A DNA stretch of 64,000 nt from Nitratireductor aquibiodomus NL21 = JCM 21793 (GCF_000615975.1 NZ_BAMP01000013.1:1-64000), one strand, 5' to 3'; positions 1-9,261 are shown, counted from the stretch's first letter. Numbers and translations are program-made. The notes: generated by a model from the letters alone, not told the origin.

Positions 1-1164
1 TCCGCGCGGGCGCGCGACTATCAGCGCAGCAAGGGCGCGCTGATGGCGCCGGTGCTGGAATCCTTCGAACGGCTGCGCAAGGAGGCGGACCTGGTGATCG
101 TCGAGGGGGCGGGATCGCCGGCCGAGATCAATCTGCGTGCGCGCGACATCGCCAATATGGGGTTTGCCACTGAAGCCGACGTGCCGGTGGTGCTGGTGGG
201 CGACATCGACCGGGGCGGCGTGATCGCGGCGCTGGCCGGCACGCATCTGATCCTCGATGAAGCGGACCGGCGCATGATCGTTGGCTATATCGTGAACAAG
301 TTTCGCGGCGATCTCTCGCTGTTCGACGACGGGATTGCCGCCATTCACGATTTCACCGGCTGGCCCTCTTTCGGTGTGGTGCCGTGGCTTTCCGAAGCGC
401 ACCGCCTTCCGCCGGAGGATTCGGTCGCGCTGGCGCGCCGCACGAGTGTGCTGCCGGCTAAGCTCAGGGTCGCCGTTCCGATGCTTTCGCGCATCGCCAA
501 TTTCGACGATCTCGACCCGCTCTCGGCCGAACCCGAGGTGGAGGTGGTGTTTGTGCCGCCGGGCGAGCGCCTGCCGCGCGATGCGGGGTTGATCGTGCTG
601 CCGGGTTCGAAATCGACCATCGGCGATCTCGCCTTCCTGCGCCGGCAGGGCTGGGACGAAGACCTGAAAGCGCACCGGGAGCGCGGCGGGTATATCGTCG
701 GCCTGTGCGGGGGTTATCAGATGCTGGGCCGCAGTGTGGAGGACCCGGAAGGGTTCGAGGGCGCGGCAGGCCGTGTCGAGGGGCTCGGTCTGCTGGATGT
801 CGAGACGGTCATGCAGCATCAGAAAGCGCTGCGCGAGGTGGAGGCCGTCTCGGCCAGATACCGCGTGCCGGTCACAGGATACGAAATCCACATCGGCCGG
901 ACGGAAGGGGAGGACTGCGCCCGGCCCGTTGCCATGATCGGCGACCGGGCAGAGGGCGCGACGTCAGGGGATGGCAGGGTGTCGGGCACCTATCTGCACG
1001 GTCTGTTCGGCTCCGATGCTTTTCGGGCGCGGTTTCTCAGCGAGTTTGGCATCGAGACGGGCGGGGGCAGCTATCGCGCCCAGGTCGAGACCGCGCTCGA
1101 CGACATCGCCCTAAAACTCGAACGGCATCTCGATTGCGATGCCCTGCTGGCCGCGGCGCGCTGA
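1..1164 (+). CDS. cobQ: Cobyric acid synthase, 3' part (5' end outside window)
   Basis: Glutamine-dependent synthase that amidates peripheral carboxylates of adenosylcobyrinic a,c-diamide to give cobyric acid in cobalamin biosynthesis (cytoplasm). The frame is open from base 1, with conserved residues (YQRSKGALMAPVLESF) before the first internal ATG at 43, so the N-terminal ATP-binding part lies upstream. 387 residues are visible out of roughly 480-500 in the family. The C-terminal type I glutamine amidotransferase domain is complete: nucleophile Cys in GLCGGYQ near visible residue 236 and His in YLHGLFG near residue 333. No other cob gene is in the window, so any operon lies to the left. The domain order and triad leave little doubt. 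Confidence 0.93.
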   Translation, partial: SARARDYQRSKGALMAPVLESFERLRKEADLVIVEGAGSPAEINLRARDIANMGFATEADVPVVLVGDIDRGGVIAALAGTHLILDEADRRMIVGYIVNKFRGDLSLFDDGIAAIHDFTGWPSFGVVPWLSEAHRLPPEDSVALARRTSVLPAKLRVAVPMLSRIANFDDLDPLSAEPEVEVVFVPPGERLPRDAGLIVLPGSKSTIGDLAFLRRQGWDEDLKAHRERGGYIVGLCGGYQMLGRSVEDPEGFEGAAGRVEGLGLLDVETVMQHQKALREVEAVSARYRVPVTGYEIHIGRTEGEDCARPVAMIGDRAEGATSGDGRVSGTYLHGLFGSDAFRARFLSEFGIETGGGSYRAQVETALDDIALKLERHLDCDALLAAAR

Positions 1165-1166
1165 CC

Positions 1167-1604
1167 CTACTCGGCGGCAGGGTTTTCATGCGCCTTTGGC
1201 CAGTAGGTGCCAAAGCACCAGACATTGCCTTCGGGATCGGCGCAGATGAAATCGCGGCTGCCATAGTCCGTGTCGCTCAGGTCCTGCAGGATTTTCGCGC
1301 CGGCGCCCCGCGCCCGGGCGTAAAGGAGATCTGCATCGTCGATCGCCACATAGGTGGATTTGCCTCCTGTCGCGCCCGGCGTGCCCACCAGGTCGCCATA
1401 GGCATCGTCGGCCGTTTCGCCGATCATGATCATGGACGACCCAAGGGCAAGCTCGGCATGGACGATGCGACCTTCGCGCTCGTGGCTGGCGTGGACGCGG
1501 AAGCCGAATGCCTCGACAAGCCAGTCGGCCATGCGGGCGGCATCGCGGTAGCGAAAGGTGGGGTAGATGCGTGGGGCCTCAAGCGGGATGATCTGGCTCA
1601 TCAC
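1167..1604 (-). CDS. VOC (glyoxalase/bleomycin-resistance fold) protein
   Basis: A 145-residue single-domain protein of the vicinal-oxygen-chelate superfamily. The opening (RIYPTFRYRDAARMADWLVEAFGF) and the closing segment (ADPEGNVWCFGTYWP) match the two beta-alpha-beta-beta-beta halves of the YCII/PhnB-like group. Substrate cannot be told from sequence; many such proteins are of unknown function. It lies 70 bp downstream of an AraC-type regulator on the same strand, so the two may be co-transcribed and the regulator may control it. Its stop is 3 bp from the convergent cobQ stop. Starting one codon later (MSQ) is equally possible. Confidence 0.75.
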   Translation of the reverse strand: MMSQIIPLEAPRIYPTFRYRDAARMADWLVEAFGFRVHASHEREGRIVHAELALGSSMIMIGETADDAYGDLVGTPGATGGKSTYVAIDDADLLYARARGAGAKILQDLSDTDYGSRDFICADPEGNVWCFGTYWPKAHENPAAE

Positions 1605-1674
1605 TCTCTCCGTTTCTCACGCCGCCACATTGTCACCGGCACGCGGAAACGTCTTGAAGAAATGTTACCGCTGA

Positions 1675-2526
1675 TCAGCTGACGCGGCGTTTCCAGCGGG
1701 ACGGGGTCTCACCGGAAAACTCCATAAAATCGCGGCTCATATGTGCCTGATCGGAAAAGCCGCATTCAAGCGCTACATCAGCCATGGCCCGCCCGCTGCT
1801 CATGGCAAGCTGCCGCACGCGGTGAAATCGCACCATGCGCGCATAGGTCTTGGGCGCGATCCCCACGTTTCGATGGAACATTTCGACGAGGTGCTTGCGG
1901 CTGCAATCGAGTTCGGCAGCGATATCGGCCATGGATGCCGATCCGTGAGAGGTCGCGATGCGCCGCAGGGCGATGGCGGTTTTCCGATCCGGCGCCGACG
2001 CTTCAAGCAGGCGCCGATAGACAATGCTCTCGACGATACCGAGGCGGCGGTTCCAGTCGGGCTCCGCTCCAAGACGCTCGCGCAGGTGCCAGGCAAGCGG
2101 CCCCAGAATGTCGTCGAGCGGAACCATGCGCGCGGCGAGCTCATGCATCGGCACACCGAAGAAGCGGCGTGCGCCGATCGGCGTGAAATCGACCTGGATA
2201 CAGGCGCTGGCGCCGAAGGAGTCGATGACCGCCGGTCCGGCATAGAGGCCTGAAGTGAAACAGGCGAACCGTTCATCCTGCTTCGGTGTGCGGCCAAGCG
2301 CGATGGTGAAAAAAGACGAAAAACTGATGATCAGCGGCACGGCCAGCGGCGCAGCCTGTATCTGACGAAAATGACCGCTCGTGCGCTCGGCATAGCCGGT
2401 GAAGCCGAGGACCGCGTCGCAAAACGCTGGTTGTGGAGGGCGCCTGATGAGGAAAAAGCAGTCAGGATCCGGCGGAAGAAGGCCTGCCGCCGTTTCCAGT
2501 CCTGGAAGTCCTGAAACATCGTACAT
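1675..2526 (-). CDS. AraC family transcriptional regulator
   Basis: A 283-residue regulator. The C-terminal third (about 175-280) is an AraC-type double helix-turn-helix: ASMADIAAELDCSRKHLVEMF is the first HTH, and MADVALECGFSDQAHMSRDF followed by GETPSRWKRR is the second. The N-terminal part resembles the sensor domain found in soluble AraC proteins next to VOC-type genes, with no transmembrane segment. It probably regulates itself and the downstream VOC gene. The ATG at 2526 has no clear ribosome-binding site, and a short inverted repeat (GGCAC-GATA-GTGCC, 2530-2543) sits just upstream. The effector is unknown. Confidence 0.85.
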   Translation of the reverse strand: MYDVSGLPGLETAAGLLPPDPDCFFLIRRPPQPAFCDAVLGFTGYAERTSGHFRQIQAAPLAVPLIISFSSFFTIALGRTPKQDERFACFTSGLYAGPAVIDSFGASACIQVDFTPIGARRFFGVPMHELAARMVPLDDILGPLAWHLRERLGAEPDWNRRLGIVESIVYRRLLEASAPDRKTAIALRRIATSHGSASMADIAAELDCSRKHLVEMFHRNVGIAPKTYARMVRFHRVRQLAMSSGRAMADVALECGFSDQAHMSRDFMEFSGETPSRWKRRVS

Positions 2527-2566
2527 GCAGGCACGATAGTGCCGCGCGCCCTTTCTGGAAAGGACT

Positions 2567-2737
2567 TCAGACGCCTTTCAGCATCGTTCCTCCTGCAAGC
2601 AGGATGTAGGCCAGTGTCATGATCCAGAAAGAGGGGATCGGCACGAAGGACAGCAGGTTCAGAGCCGCGAGAAGCGCGATTACGGCGATAACGAGGCTGA
2701 GAAGGAAAACGAGCTTGGAGGGTGCGTTGAGTGTCAT
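2567..2737 (-). CDS. Small two-helix membrane protein (56 aa)
   Basis: A short gene read directly from the minus strand: ATG at 2737, TGA ending at 2567, 56 residues beginning MTLNAPSKLVFLLSL and ending AGGTMLKGV. Two hydrophobic stretches (about residues 9-30 and 36-50), separated by a proline-containing turn (FVPIPSF), predict two membrane helices with short ends. A GGGGAT sequence lies just upstream of the ATG. Codon usage is GC-rich at third positions like the neighbours. Function unknown. It lies between the AraC gene and the TSUP gene on the same strand. Confidence 0.6.
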   Translation of the reverse strand: MTLNAPSKLVFLLSLVIAVIALLAALNLLSFVPIPSFWIMTLAYILLAGGTMLKGV

Positions 2738-2787
2738 GGGTATCCCCGATCAAGTGTTAGCGGGGAAAAGATAAAGCCAGTTACAAC

Positions 2788-3573
2788 TTATAGGCCAATA
2801 TATCGCAGGAGCGGGTTGTCACCGTCCATCAGGAGCCGCACTGCCAGGGCAACGCAAACCAGAACCAGCAGCGGCTTGATGATGCGCGCGCCCTTCTTCA
2901 TGGCAAAGGCGGCGCCGATGCGTGCTCCGGCGATCTGCGCCAGGCCCATGACCAGCCCCACTTTCCATGCAATTGCCCCGACCGCAGCGAAGGCGGCAAA
3001 ACCGCCGACATTGGATGCGAAATTGAGGAACTTCGTGTGGGCTGTCGCCTTGAGCATGCCCTGGCCGGCGAGGCCGACGAAAGCGAGCATGAAGAACGAT
3101 CCCGTTCCAGGACCGAACGCGCCGTCGTAAAACCCCAGTAGGGGTGCGATGGTCAGGCCAAAAAGGAACGGGGTGATGCGCTGGGCGCGGTCAATGTCGT
3201 TCAAATTCGGTTTAAACGCGAAATAGAGCGCAACCGCTATCAGCAGGAAAGGGAGCATGCCGCGCAGCAGATCAGCCGGCAGAACCGTGGCCACAAGCGC
3301 ACCGGCGATGGATGCCAGGAAAGAGAAAACTGCCGGAAAAATCTGGCTCGAAACGCGGACATGCCCGGCTTTTGCGTAGGCGTATGCAGCGGCTCCGCTG
3401 CCGAACATGCCCTGCAGCTTGTTGGTGCCGAGCGCCAGCACCGGCGGGAAGCCCGCGAGCAACAGTGCCGGGATGGTGACGAGGCCTCCACCGCCGGCAA
3501 TCGCGTCCATGAAACCGGCAAAAAATGCGGCCAGCGTCAACAGCAGGAGAATTTCGAGACTTGCTTCAAACAT
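2788..3573 (-). CDS. TSUP family permease (TauE/SafE sulfite exporter-like)
   Basis: A polytopic inner-membrane protein of 261 residues from the preferred start MFEASLEILLLL at 3573. The frame is open to 3633, but that extension is polar and unlike the family. The family signature near the N-terminus is present (AAFFAGFMDAIAGGGGLVTIP), followed by LALGTNKLQGMFGSGAA and, in the second half, GFYDGAFGPGTGSFF, which repeats the first motif as expected for an internally duplicated 8-TM carrier. Family members move sulfite, sulfoacetate or other organosulfur anions; the substrate here is not determined and no sulfur-metabolism gene is adjacent. Confidence 0.88.
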   Translation of the reverse strand: MFEASLEILLLLTLAAFFAGFMDAIAGGGGLVTIPALLLAGFPPVLALGTNKLQGMFGSGAAAYAYAKAGHVRVSSQIFPAVFSFLASIAGALVATVLPADLLRGMLPFLLIAVALYFAFKPNLNDIDRAQRITPFLFGLTIAPLLGFYDGAFGPGTGSFFMLAFVGLAGQGMLKATAHTKFLNFASNVGGFAAFAAVGAIAWKVGLVMGLAQIAGARIGAAFAMKKGARIIKPLLVLVCVALAVRLLMDGDNPLLRYIGL

Positions 3574-3786
3574 GTTCAGGGGGTAGCCAGCGGTAAGATG
3601 GCTTCTTGCAGCACAACCGGATGCACACCGCAAGGTGGATTTGCGACTGTACAGGAAGCTTTGCGCTGTGGTGCAATGAATGACAGAACTGCCCTGGCGA
3701 AGCTGCTTGTTGAGCCTGTCTGGAAGGGTTGTACTTGATTACTGCCAGAGCGTCATCGTGACGGACGAAGAAACCGGGAGCAAGCC

Positions 3787-4203
3787 ATGTTTGCATCGCC
3801 AGAGTCCGGTTCAGGAGCGGAGGGGCCTTCGATGTCAGCCGCTTTGAATGCCATGGCCGCCGACGTGCTCCTTCTGCTTCGTCTGGCATTGACCGATGAG
3901 GTGCCGGGAAACCGTGAGAAGGCTGTTCTTGGCCGTTTCGCTTCCGCAATGCTCAAGCTTTCCGAGGACGACACCGCGGATATTGTCGGCACGCTCGAAG
4001 CGCTGGCAACGGAGACTGAAGTGATGCAGGCGAGAGCGAGCCTGCGTCAGATGAGCCAGGAGCGTCGGCTGATCCTTGCCGAAACACTGTTCGAACTGGC
4101 GATGCGTGACGCGGAGCTTGCCTCCCGGACCGAGCGACTGACGGCGCGGGTGTGTGACGTGCTGGGCCTAGGCGCAGACGAAGTGGCGCATCTGTCCGGC
4201 TGA
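3787..4203 (+). CDS. Conserved-looking helical protein, possibly TerB-like
   Basis: A 138-residue protein with no signal peptide or membrane segment. GGGAGC lies 5-10 bases upstream of the ATG at 3787. It is almost wholly amphipathic helix: residues 20-60 (ADVLLLLRLALTDEV, KAVLGRFASAMLKL) and 85-130 (RRLILAETLFELAMRDAEL, then VLGLGADEVAHLSG). The pattern of an early helix pair, a late 'D/E-E-L' helix and a C-terminal 'LGL..DEV' resembles TerB-type helical domains, but I cannot confirm that. No partner gene is obvious: the left neighbour is divergent and the right neighbour convergent. Confidence 0.5.
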   Translation: MFASPESGSGAEGPSMSAALNAMAADVLLLLRLALTDEVPGNREKAVLGRFASAMLKLSEDDTADIVGTLEALATETEVMQARASLRQMSQERRLILAETLFELAMRDAELASRTERLTARVCDVLGLGADEVAHLSG

Positions 4204-4283
4204 GGTGAAACCTGCAGGCATGAGAAGAGCCGGCCGGCTGCACTACGACTGCAACGCGCGCGCATACGATGTGAAGCAGGAAC

Positions 4284-5918
4284 TCAGATATGCTGCCTGG
4301 CCAGCCGCGCACTTATGGCTCGCTCCAGATCGGGGGCGGCATTGACAAGCGCCTGGGCCGCTTCCGATTCCGGGTGTCTCAAAACAGTTGCGGTAGGGCC
4401 GTTTTCGACGATGCGTCCCTCATGCATGACCATGACTTCGTCGGTGATTGCGCGGGCAACCGTTAGATCATGCGTGATGAAGAGATAGGTTAGATCGAGG
4501 CGCTTGTTGAGATCGGCGAAGAGGTCGAGAACCTGTGCACGGATCGAGACGTCGAGGGCCGAGACCGGTTCGTCGGCGACGATGAGCTTCGGGCGGGTGA
4601 TGATGGCGCGGGCGATGGAAATGCGCTGGCGCTGACCGCCGGAAAACTCATGGGGGTATTTGCGCATATCACCGGCTGTCAGGCCGACGGATTCGAGCGC
4701 TTCGGCCACCCGTTCGCGGCGCTCGCTGGCCGAGGGTTTCTGATCAAGCAGATGCAGGGGTTCTGCCACCAGCCGCTCCACCTGATGGCGCGGGTTGAAG
4801 GAGCCATAGGGGTCCTGAAACACCACCTGCATGTTGCGGCGGGCGTGGCGCAGCTCATGCTCGCTCTTGCCACCGAGCGCCTCGCCATCGAGCCGGATTT
4901 CGCCCGATGTCGGCGTGTCGAGCGCCAGGATCATGCGGGCCAGCGTGGATTTTCCGCATCCCGACCGCCCGACCAGCGCCACCGCATGACCGGGCATGAG
5001 CGAGAAACTGACATTGTCCACGGCGCGGAAGGGTTCGGGACGGGAAAACAGCCCCCTGCGACGGCCCGGATAATCACGCGTTACGCTGGAAACGGTGAGG
5101 AGCGGCGTCTGACGCCTCTCGCCGTCTGCTTCCTGCGGCCGGGCTCTCGCCGGCACATGGGTGGAGGCTTCGGCGAGCTGACGCGTATAGGGATGTTTCT
5201 GCTGGCTCAGAACGTTCGCGGTGGGGCCGCTTTCCATCACCGCGCCATGACGCATTACGGTCACGCGGTCGGCCATGTCTGCGACGACGGCGAGATCGTG
5301 CGAGATGAGCAGAAGCCCCATGCGGTTTTCTTCCACCAGATCGCGAAGCAGGTCGAGGAATTGCGCCTGAAGCACCACGTCGAGCGCGGTGGTGGGCTCG
5401 TCGGCGATCAGCAGCTTGGGTTTCAACGCGCAGGCAATGGCGATGACGACACGCTGGCGCTGGCCGCCGGAGAGCTCGTGGGGATATCGGGAGAGCGGAA
5501 ATCTGGCCTCAGGCAGACCAACGCGTTCAAGAATGGCGCGGGTGCGTGCCTCGGCATCCGGCCGGTTGGCGCCGGTGTGCCAGCGAATGCCTTCGGCCAC
5601 CTGCTCGCCGATGGTCTTGACCGGATTGAGCGCGGTCATGGGCTCCTGAAAGACCATGCCGAGATCGTCGCCGCGCAGACGGCACATAGCCTCTTCTGGG
5701 GCTGACAGAATGTCGATCCCGTCGAAGACAACGCGGCCCTTTGCCCGTGCAAGCTCAGGCAGGAGCTGCATGACGGTGAGGGCGGTCATCGATTTTCCGG
5801 ATCCGGATTCGCCGACAAGGCCAAGAACCTCGCCGGGCTGGATTTCAAGGTCGATGTCCTTCAAGACCGGATAGCCGGCAATGGAGAGCGACAGGTTTTC
5901 GATCTGGAGAAGGCTCAT
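4284..5918 (-). CDS. Dipeptide/oligopeptide ABC transporter, fused double ATPase
   Basis: A 544-residue cytoplasmic ATPase with two nucleotide-binding domains in one chain, equivalent to DppD plus DppF (YejF/GsiA architecture). Domain 1 (1-255) has Walker A GESGSGKS, signature LSGGQRQR and Walker B LLIADEPTTALD. Domain 2 (about 275-530) has GRSGCGKS, FSGGQRQR and LIVADEPVSALD. Each is followed by the His-switch (SHDL, THDL). The short oligopeptide-type C-terminal extension is present after each domain. It is the last gene of the peptide transporter operon, overlapping the upstream permease by 4 bp (ATGA). Confidence 0.93.
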   Translation of the reverse strand: MSLLQIENLSLSIAGYPVLKDIDLEIQPGEVLGLVGESGSGKSMTALTVMQLLPELARAKGRVVFDGIDILSAPEEAMCRLRGDDLGMVFQEPMTALNPVKTIGEQVAEGIRWHTGANRPDAEARTRAILERVGLPEARFPLSRYPHELSGGQRQRVVIAIACALKPKLLIADEPTTALDVVLQAQFLDLLRDLVEENRMGLLLISHDLAVVADMADRVTVMRHGAVMESGPTANVLSQQKHPYTRQLAEASTHVPARARPQEADGERRQTPLLTVSSVTRDYPGRRRGLFSRPEPFRAVDNVSFSLMPGHAVALVGRSGCGKSTLARMILALDTPTSGEIRLDGEALGGKSEHELRHARRNMQVVFQDPYGSFNPRHQVERLVAEPLHLLDQKPSASERRERVAEALESVGLTAGDMRKYPHEFSGGQRQRISIARAIITRPKLIVADEPVSALDVSIRAQVLDLFADLNKRLDLTYLFITHDLTVARAITDEVMVMHEGRIVENGPTATVLRHPESEAAQALVNAAPDLERAISARLARQHI

Positions 5919-6787
5919 CGCTCGCGCCTCAGCCGCGGGTCGAGAAGGTCGCGCAGGCCGTCGCCCAGAAGGTTGAGCCCCAGCACCGTGATGACGATGG
6001 CAAGGCCCGGAAAAATGGCGAGATGCGGGGCGATCATCATGCGTGTCTGCGCTTCGAACAGCATGCGCCCCCAGGACGGCATGGGAGGCTGCGCGCCGAG
6101 GCCGAGATAGGAGAGGCCGGCTTCGGCCAGAATGCCCAGTGCAAACTGGATCGTGCCCTGTACGAGCAGCAGCGCAACAATGTTGGGCAGGATGTGCTCG
6201 ATGGTGATGAGCGTCTTGCTCTTGCCGGCGGCACGGGCAGCGAGGATGAATTCGCGCGGCCAGATGGACAGCGCGCCGGCACGCGCCACGCGGGCAAAGA
6301 CCGGTACGTTGAAAATGCCGATGGCTATGATGGCGTTGATCGCTCCGGGGCCAAAAATGGCGGTGATCATGATGGCTGACAGAAGGGCCGGGAAGGCGAA
6401 GACGAGATCGTTGAAGCGCATCAGGATTTCATCGACCAGGCCGCCGCGTGCCGCCGCCCATGTGCCGAGCGGCACGCCGAGCCCCATGCCGATGCCGACG
6501 GCAACGATGGCAACTGCGATTGAGTTGCGTGCGCCGATCATGATCATGGAAAGAATGTCGCGGCCGAGATGGTCGGTGCCCAGCGGATGGGCAATCGACA
6601 GGTCCTTCATGCGGTCGGCCACGACAAGATGGGTGATGTCGTAGGGTGTCCACACGAAGGAAAGGAGCGCCATGGCGGCGACAATGGCGGTGATGACAAG
6701 GCCGATCACGAAGGAACGGTTGGCAAGCGCCGCCTGCAGGAAGTGGCGTTCGGGCGGGGCTTCCGGTGCAGGCGCGTCGGGGGTCAT
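5915..6787 (-). CDS. Peptide ABC transporter permease (DppC/YejE type)
   Basis: Inner-membrane subunit of 290 residues. I place the start at 6787 (MTPDAPAP), where ATG overlaps the stop of the upstream permease as ATGA; the frame stays open to 7051 only as an antisense-like extension. The N-terminal cytoplasmic tail is followed by a first membrane helix (FVIGLVITAIVAAMALLSF), the conserved HPLGTDHLGRDI motif of DppC proteins, and five more helices. The EAA loop (EFILAARAAGKSKTLITIEHILP) docks with the ATPase. It pairs with the DppB-type permease just upstream. Confidence 0.93.
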   Translation of the reverse strand: MTPDAPAPEAPPERHFLQAALANRSFVIGLVITAIVAAMALLSFVWTPYDITHLVVADRMKDLSIAHPLGTDHLGRDILSMIMIGARNSIAVAIVAVGIGMGLGVPLGTWAAARGGLVDEILMRFNDLVFAFPALLSAIMITAIFGPGAINAIIAIGIFNVPVFARVARAGALSIWPREFILAARAAGKSKTLITIEHILPNIVALLLVQGTIQFALGILAEAGLSYLGLGAQPPMPSWGRMLFEAQTRMMIAPHLAIFPGLAIVITVLGLNLLGDGLRDLLDPRLRRER

Positions 6788-7730
6788 CGGCGGGTCCTCA
6801 GGCGCGGATCGACGATTGCATAGCCGATATCGACCAGAATGTTGACGGTGATGACCGTGGCGACCAGCAGCATCACCACGCCTTCCACGACGATCAGATC
6901 GCGCTGGGTGATGGCCTGGAAGACAAGACGCCCGAGGCCGGGCAGATAAAACACATTCTCGATGATGATGGTGCCGGCAAGCAGAAAGGCGAATTGCAGG
7001 CCGAGAATGGTGAGAACCGGAATGAGCGCATTGCGCAGCGCGTGGTGCCACAGAACAATGCGGCGCGGCATGCCCTTGGCGCGCGCGGTGCGGATATAGT
7101 CTTCGCCGAGCACTTCAAGCATGGCCGAACGGGTGACGCGTGCGAGGATTGCCGCCTGCGGAAGGGCAAGAGCGATGGCGGGCAGAAGAAGGGCCTTCAA
7201 TCCGGCCCACAGTCCTGCATCCCAGCCCGGAAAGCCGCCGGCAGGCACGAGGCGAAGCCATACTGCGAAGAGATAGATCAGGATGAGCGCGAACCAGAAA
7301 TTGGGGATGGCGACACCGATCTGGCCGCGCCCATGCTGATCGTGTCGGCAGGCTTTCCGCGCCTTGAGGCGGCGAATATGCCGACGGGCAGGGCGATTGC
7401 CGTGGACAGGAAAAGCGAGATGAGCGCGAGCGGCAGCGAGACCATGACGCGCTCGCCGATCAATTCGAGCACCGGCGATGAATAGGTATAGGAATTGCCG
7501 AAATCGCCGGTCGCCATGCCCGAGACCCAGCCGAGATAGCGCATAAGCACCGGCTGATTGAGGCCCATTTCCTCGCGCAGGGCAGCCAGTGCCTCGGGTT
7601 CGGCGTTCATGCCGAGCATCACGAGGGCCGGGTCGCCCGGGACAATCTCAAGAACGAGAAACACGACAGCCGATGCCACGATGAGCGTGACGAGGCCGAT
7701 GGCGATGCGTTTTAAGAGATAGGCGAGCAT
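6784..7730 (-). CDS. Peptide ABC transporter permease (DppB/YejB type), frame broken
   Basis: Partner permease of the same importer. The first half (7278-7730, starting MLAYLLKRIAIGLVTLIV) carries the DppB hallmarks: the N-terminal helix, PGDPA and GLNQPVLMRYLGW. The second half (6784-7320) continues in another frame with VAIPNFWFALILIYL, the EAA loop (YIRTARAKGMPRRIVLWHH) and the FYLPGLGRL motif. The frames join near 7321-7328, where one base is missing inside a GC run: GGCGCGGCCAGATCGG is expected to carry one more base before CAG, giving 'GAAQIGVAIPNFW'. Repaired length is 315 residues, normal for DppB. I read this as a sequence error, not gene loss. Confidence 0.85.
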
Positions 7731-7740
7731 GGGCGACCCC

Positions 7741-7770
7741 GGAACCAGGCCGCGTACGCGGCCTGGTTCC
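7741..7770. repeat. Perfect 30-bp palindrome between binding-protein and permease genes
   Basis: The arm GGAACCAGGCCGCG (7741-7754) is followed by TA and its exact reverse complement (7757-7770). It sits in the 49-bp gap between the binding-protein gene stop (7780) and the permease start (7730). In the minus-strand transcript it forms a very stable hairpin that is followed by G residues, not a U run, so it is more likely a 3'-end stabiliser or partial attenuator that raises binding-protein mRNA over permease mRNA than a full terminator. Confidence 0.7.
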
Positions 7771-7779
7771 TTTCAACGA

Positions 7780-9261
7780 TCAGTCAGTCCACCTGACGTC
7801 CGTAAGGTCATTGGCCTGAATGGGCGAGTTTTCCCACATGCCTTCGAGCTTGGCATCCCAGACGCCGATCTTGGGAAGCTGGAACATGAAACCGTTGACC
7901 GCATCCTGGGCGATGATCTTCTGGGCGGTCTGGTAGAGCTCGATGCGCTTCTCCGGGTCGGCTGTCGCCTCAAGCGCGTTCATGACTTCCTTGAAGGCGG
8001 GGTTCTTATAGTTGAAGTAATAATCGTCGCGGCCATAGATGTTGATGTCGTTCGGCTCCGTGTGGGAGACGATGGTGAGGTCGTAATCCTTGTTCTTGAA
8101 CACCTGTTCGAGCCATTGCGCCCATTCGACCGGAATGATCTCGAGTTCGATGCCGATCTGGCGCAGCTGCGAGGCGACGACCTGTCCGCCATCGCGCGCA
8201 TAGGGCGGCGGCGGGAGCTTGAGCGTCGCCTTGAAGCCATCGGGATAGCCGGCTTCAGCAAGAAGCGCCTTCGCCTTTGCGGGATCGTAAGGATAGGTGC
8301 CGGTCAGATCGACATAGGCCTCGTTGGCGGGCGAGAAATGCGAGCCGATGGGCGTGCCGTAGCCCGAACCGTTGCCGGCGATGATCTCCTCGCGGTTCAG
8401 CGCATGGGCGATGGCCTGACGCACCTTGATGTTGCTGAAGGGTTCCCTGCCATTGTTGGTGGAGAGGATCGTTTCGCCCTCGGTCGCACCGATGGCGACC
8501 ACGAAGCGCGGGTCGCTCTCGATCTGGATGAGGGCGTCGCCGGCGGGCATCTGCGGAAAGGCCTGCACATCGCCCGATAAGAGGGCGGGGATGGCGGCAG
8601 CCGCATCGGGCACGACGCGGAACTCGGCCTTTTCAAGCGCGGCGGGCTCGCCCCAGTAGTCCGGGTTCTTCACCAGCGTGACGGACGATCCCTTTGCCCA
8701 TCTGTCGAATTTGAAGGGGCCTGTGCCGATGGGGTTTTCCTTGTTGGTTTCGGCGGATTCGGGTGCAACGATGACCGCGTCGCCCCAGCCGAGATTGTAA
8801 AGGAAAGAGCCCTGCGGGGCCGAAAGCGTGATCTTCACCGTGGCCGGGTCGACTGCCTCCACGGTATCGATTGCCGAAAAAAGCTGTTTTTGCGCGTTGG
8901 TCGAATCTTCGGCGCGCGCCCGGTCCAGCGTGAACTGCACATCCTCGGCATCAAATGTGGTGCCATCGTGGAAGGTGACACCGGAACGCAGCTTGAATGT
9001 GTAGGTCCTGCCGTCGTCGGAGACTTCCCAGCTTTCGGCAAGAGCGGGCAGGACCTCGCCATTGCGGCCGATGCGGGTCAGGCCCTGGAAGAGATTGGCG
9101 TAGAGGATCTCGTCGATTGCCGCAGCAGCGCTGGCGGTCGGGTCGAGATGCGGCGGTTCCAGAACGATGCCGACGACGAGATCGGTGCGTGCTGCGAGCG
9201 CGGCGGTTCCCGCGGCCAGTAACAGCGTTGCACCGCCGATAATGGACTTGATCGTCTTCAT
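7780..9261 (-). CDS. Peptide ABC transporter substrate-binding protein
   Basis: A periplasmic SBP_bac_5 family protein of 493 residues. A Sec signal peptide spans residues 1-23 (MKTIKSIIGGATLLLAAGTAALA). The mature protein shows the family landmarks: LEPPHLDPTASAAAAIDEIL, PALAESWEVSDDGRTYTFKLR, GVTFHDGTTFDAEDV, GTGPFKFDRW and VRQAIAHALNREEI. Length is typical for dipeptide/oligopeptide or related binding proteins. It follows the M20 deacylase gene on the same strand and precedes the two permeases and the fused ATPase, so all five genes look like one operon for import and cytoplasmic hydrolysis of a peptide or acylated amino acid. Confidence 0.92.
   Translation of the reverse strand: MKTIKSIIGGATLLLAAGTAALAARTDLVVGIVLEPPHLDPTASAAAAIDEILYANLFQGLTRIGRNGEVLPALAESWEVSDDGRTYTFKLRSGVTFHDGTTFDAEDVQFTLDRARAEDSTNAQKQLFSAIDTVEAVDPATVKITLSAPQGSFLYNLGWGDAVIVAPESAETNKENPIGTGPFKFDRWAKGSSVTLVKNPDYWGEPAALEKAEFRVVPDAAAAIPALLSGDVQAFPQMPAGDALIQIESDPRFVVAIGATEGETILSTNNGREPFSNIKVRQAIAHALNREEIIAGNGSGYGTPIGSHFSPANEAYVDLTGTYPYDPAKAKALLAEAGYPDGFKATLKLPPPPYARDGGQVVASQLRQIGIELEIIPVEWAQWLEQVFKNKDYDLTIVSHTEPNDINIYGRDDYYFNYKNPAFKEVMNALEATADPEKRIELYQTAQKIIAQDAVNGFMFQLPKIGVWDAKLEGMWENSPIQANDLTDVRWTD

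Noticed and set aside
2530-2543. GGCAC-GATA-GTGCC inverted repeat upstream of the AraC gene
   Set aside because: Arms of only five bases are common in GC-rich DNA, and there is no second copy or positional evidence for an operator.
6788-7051. Long N-terminal extension of the DppC-type permease
   Set aside because: It lies in the coding sequence of the other permease; the ATGA overlap at 6784-6787 marks the real start.
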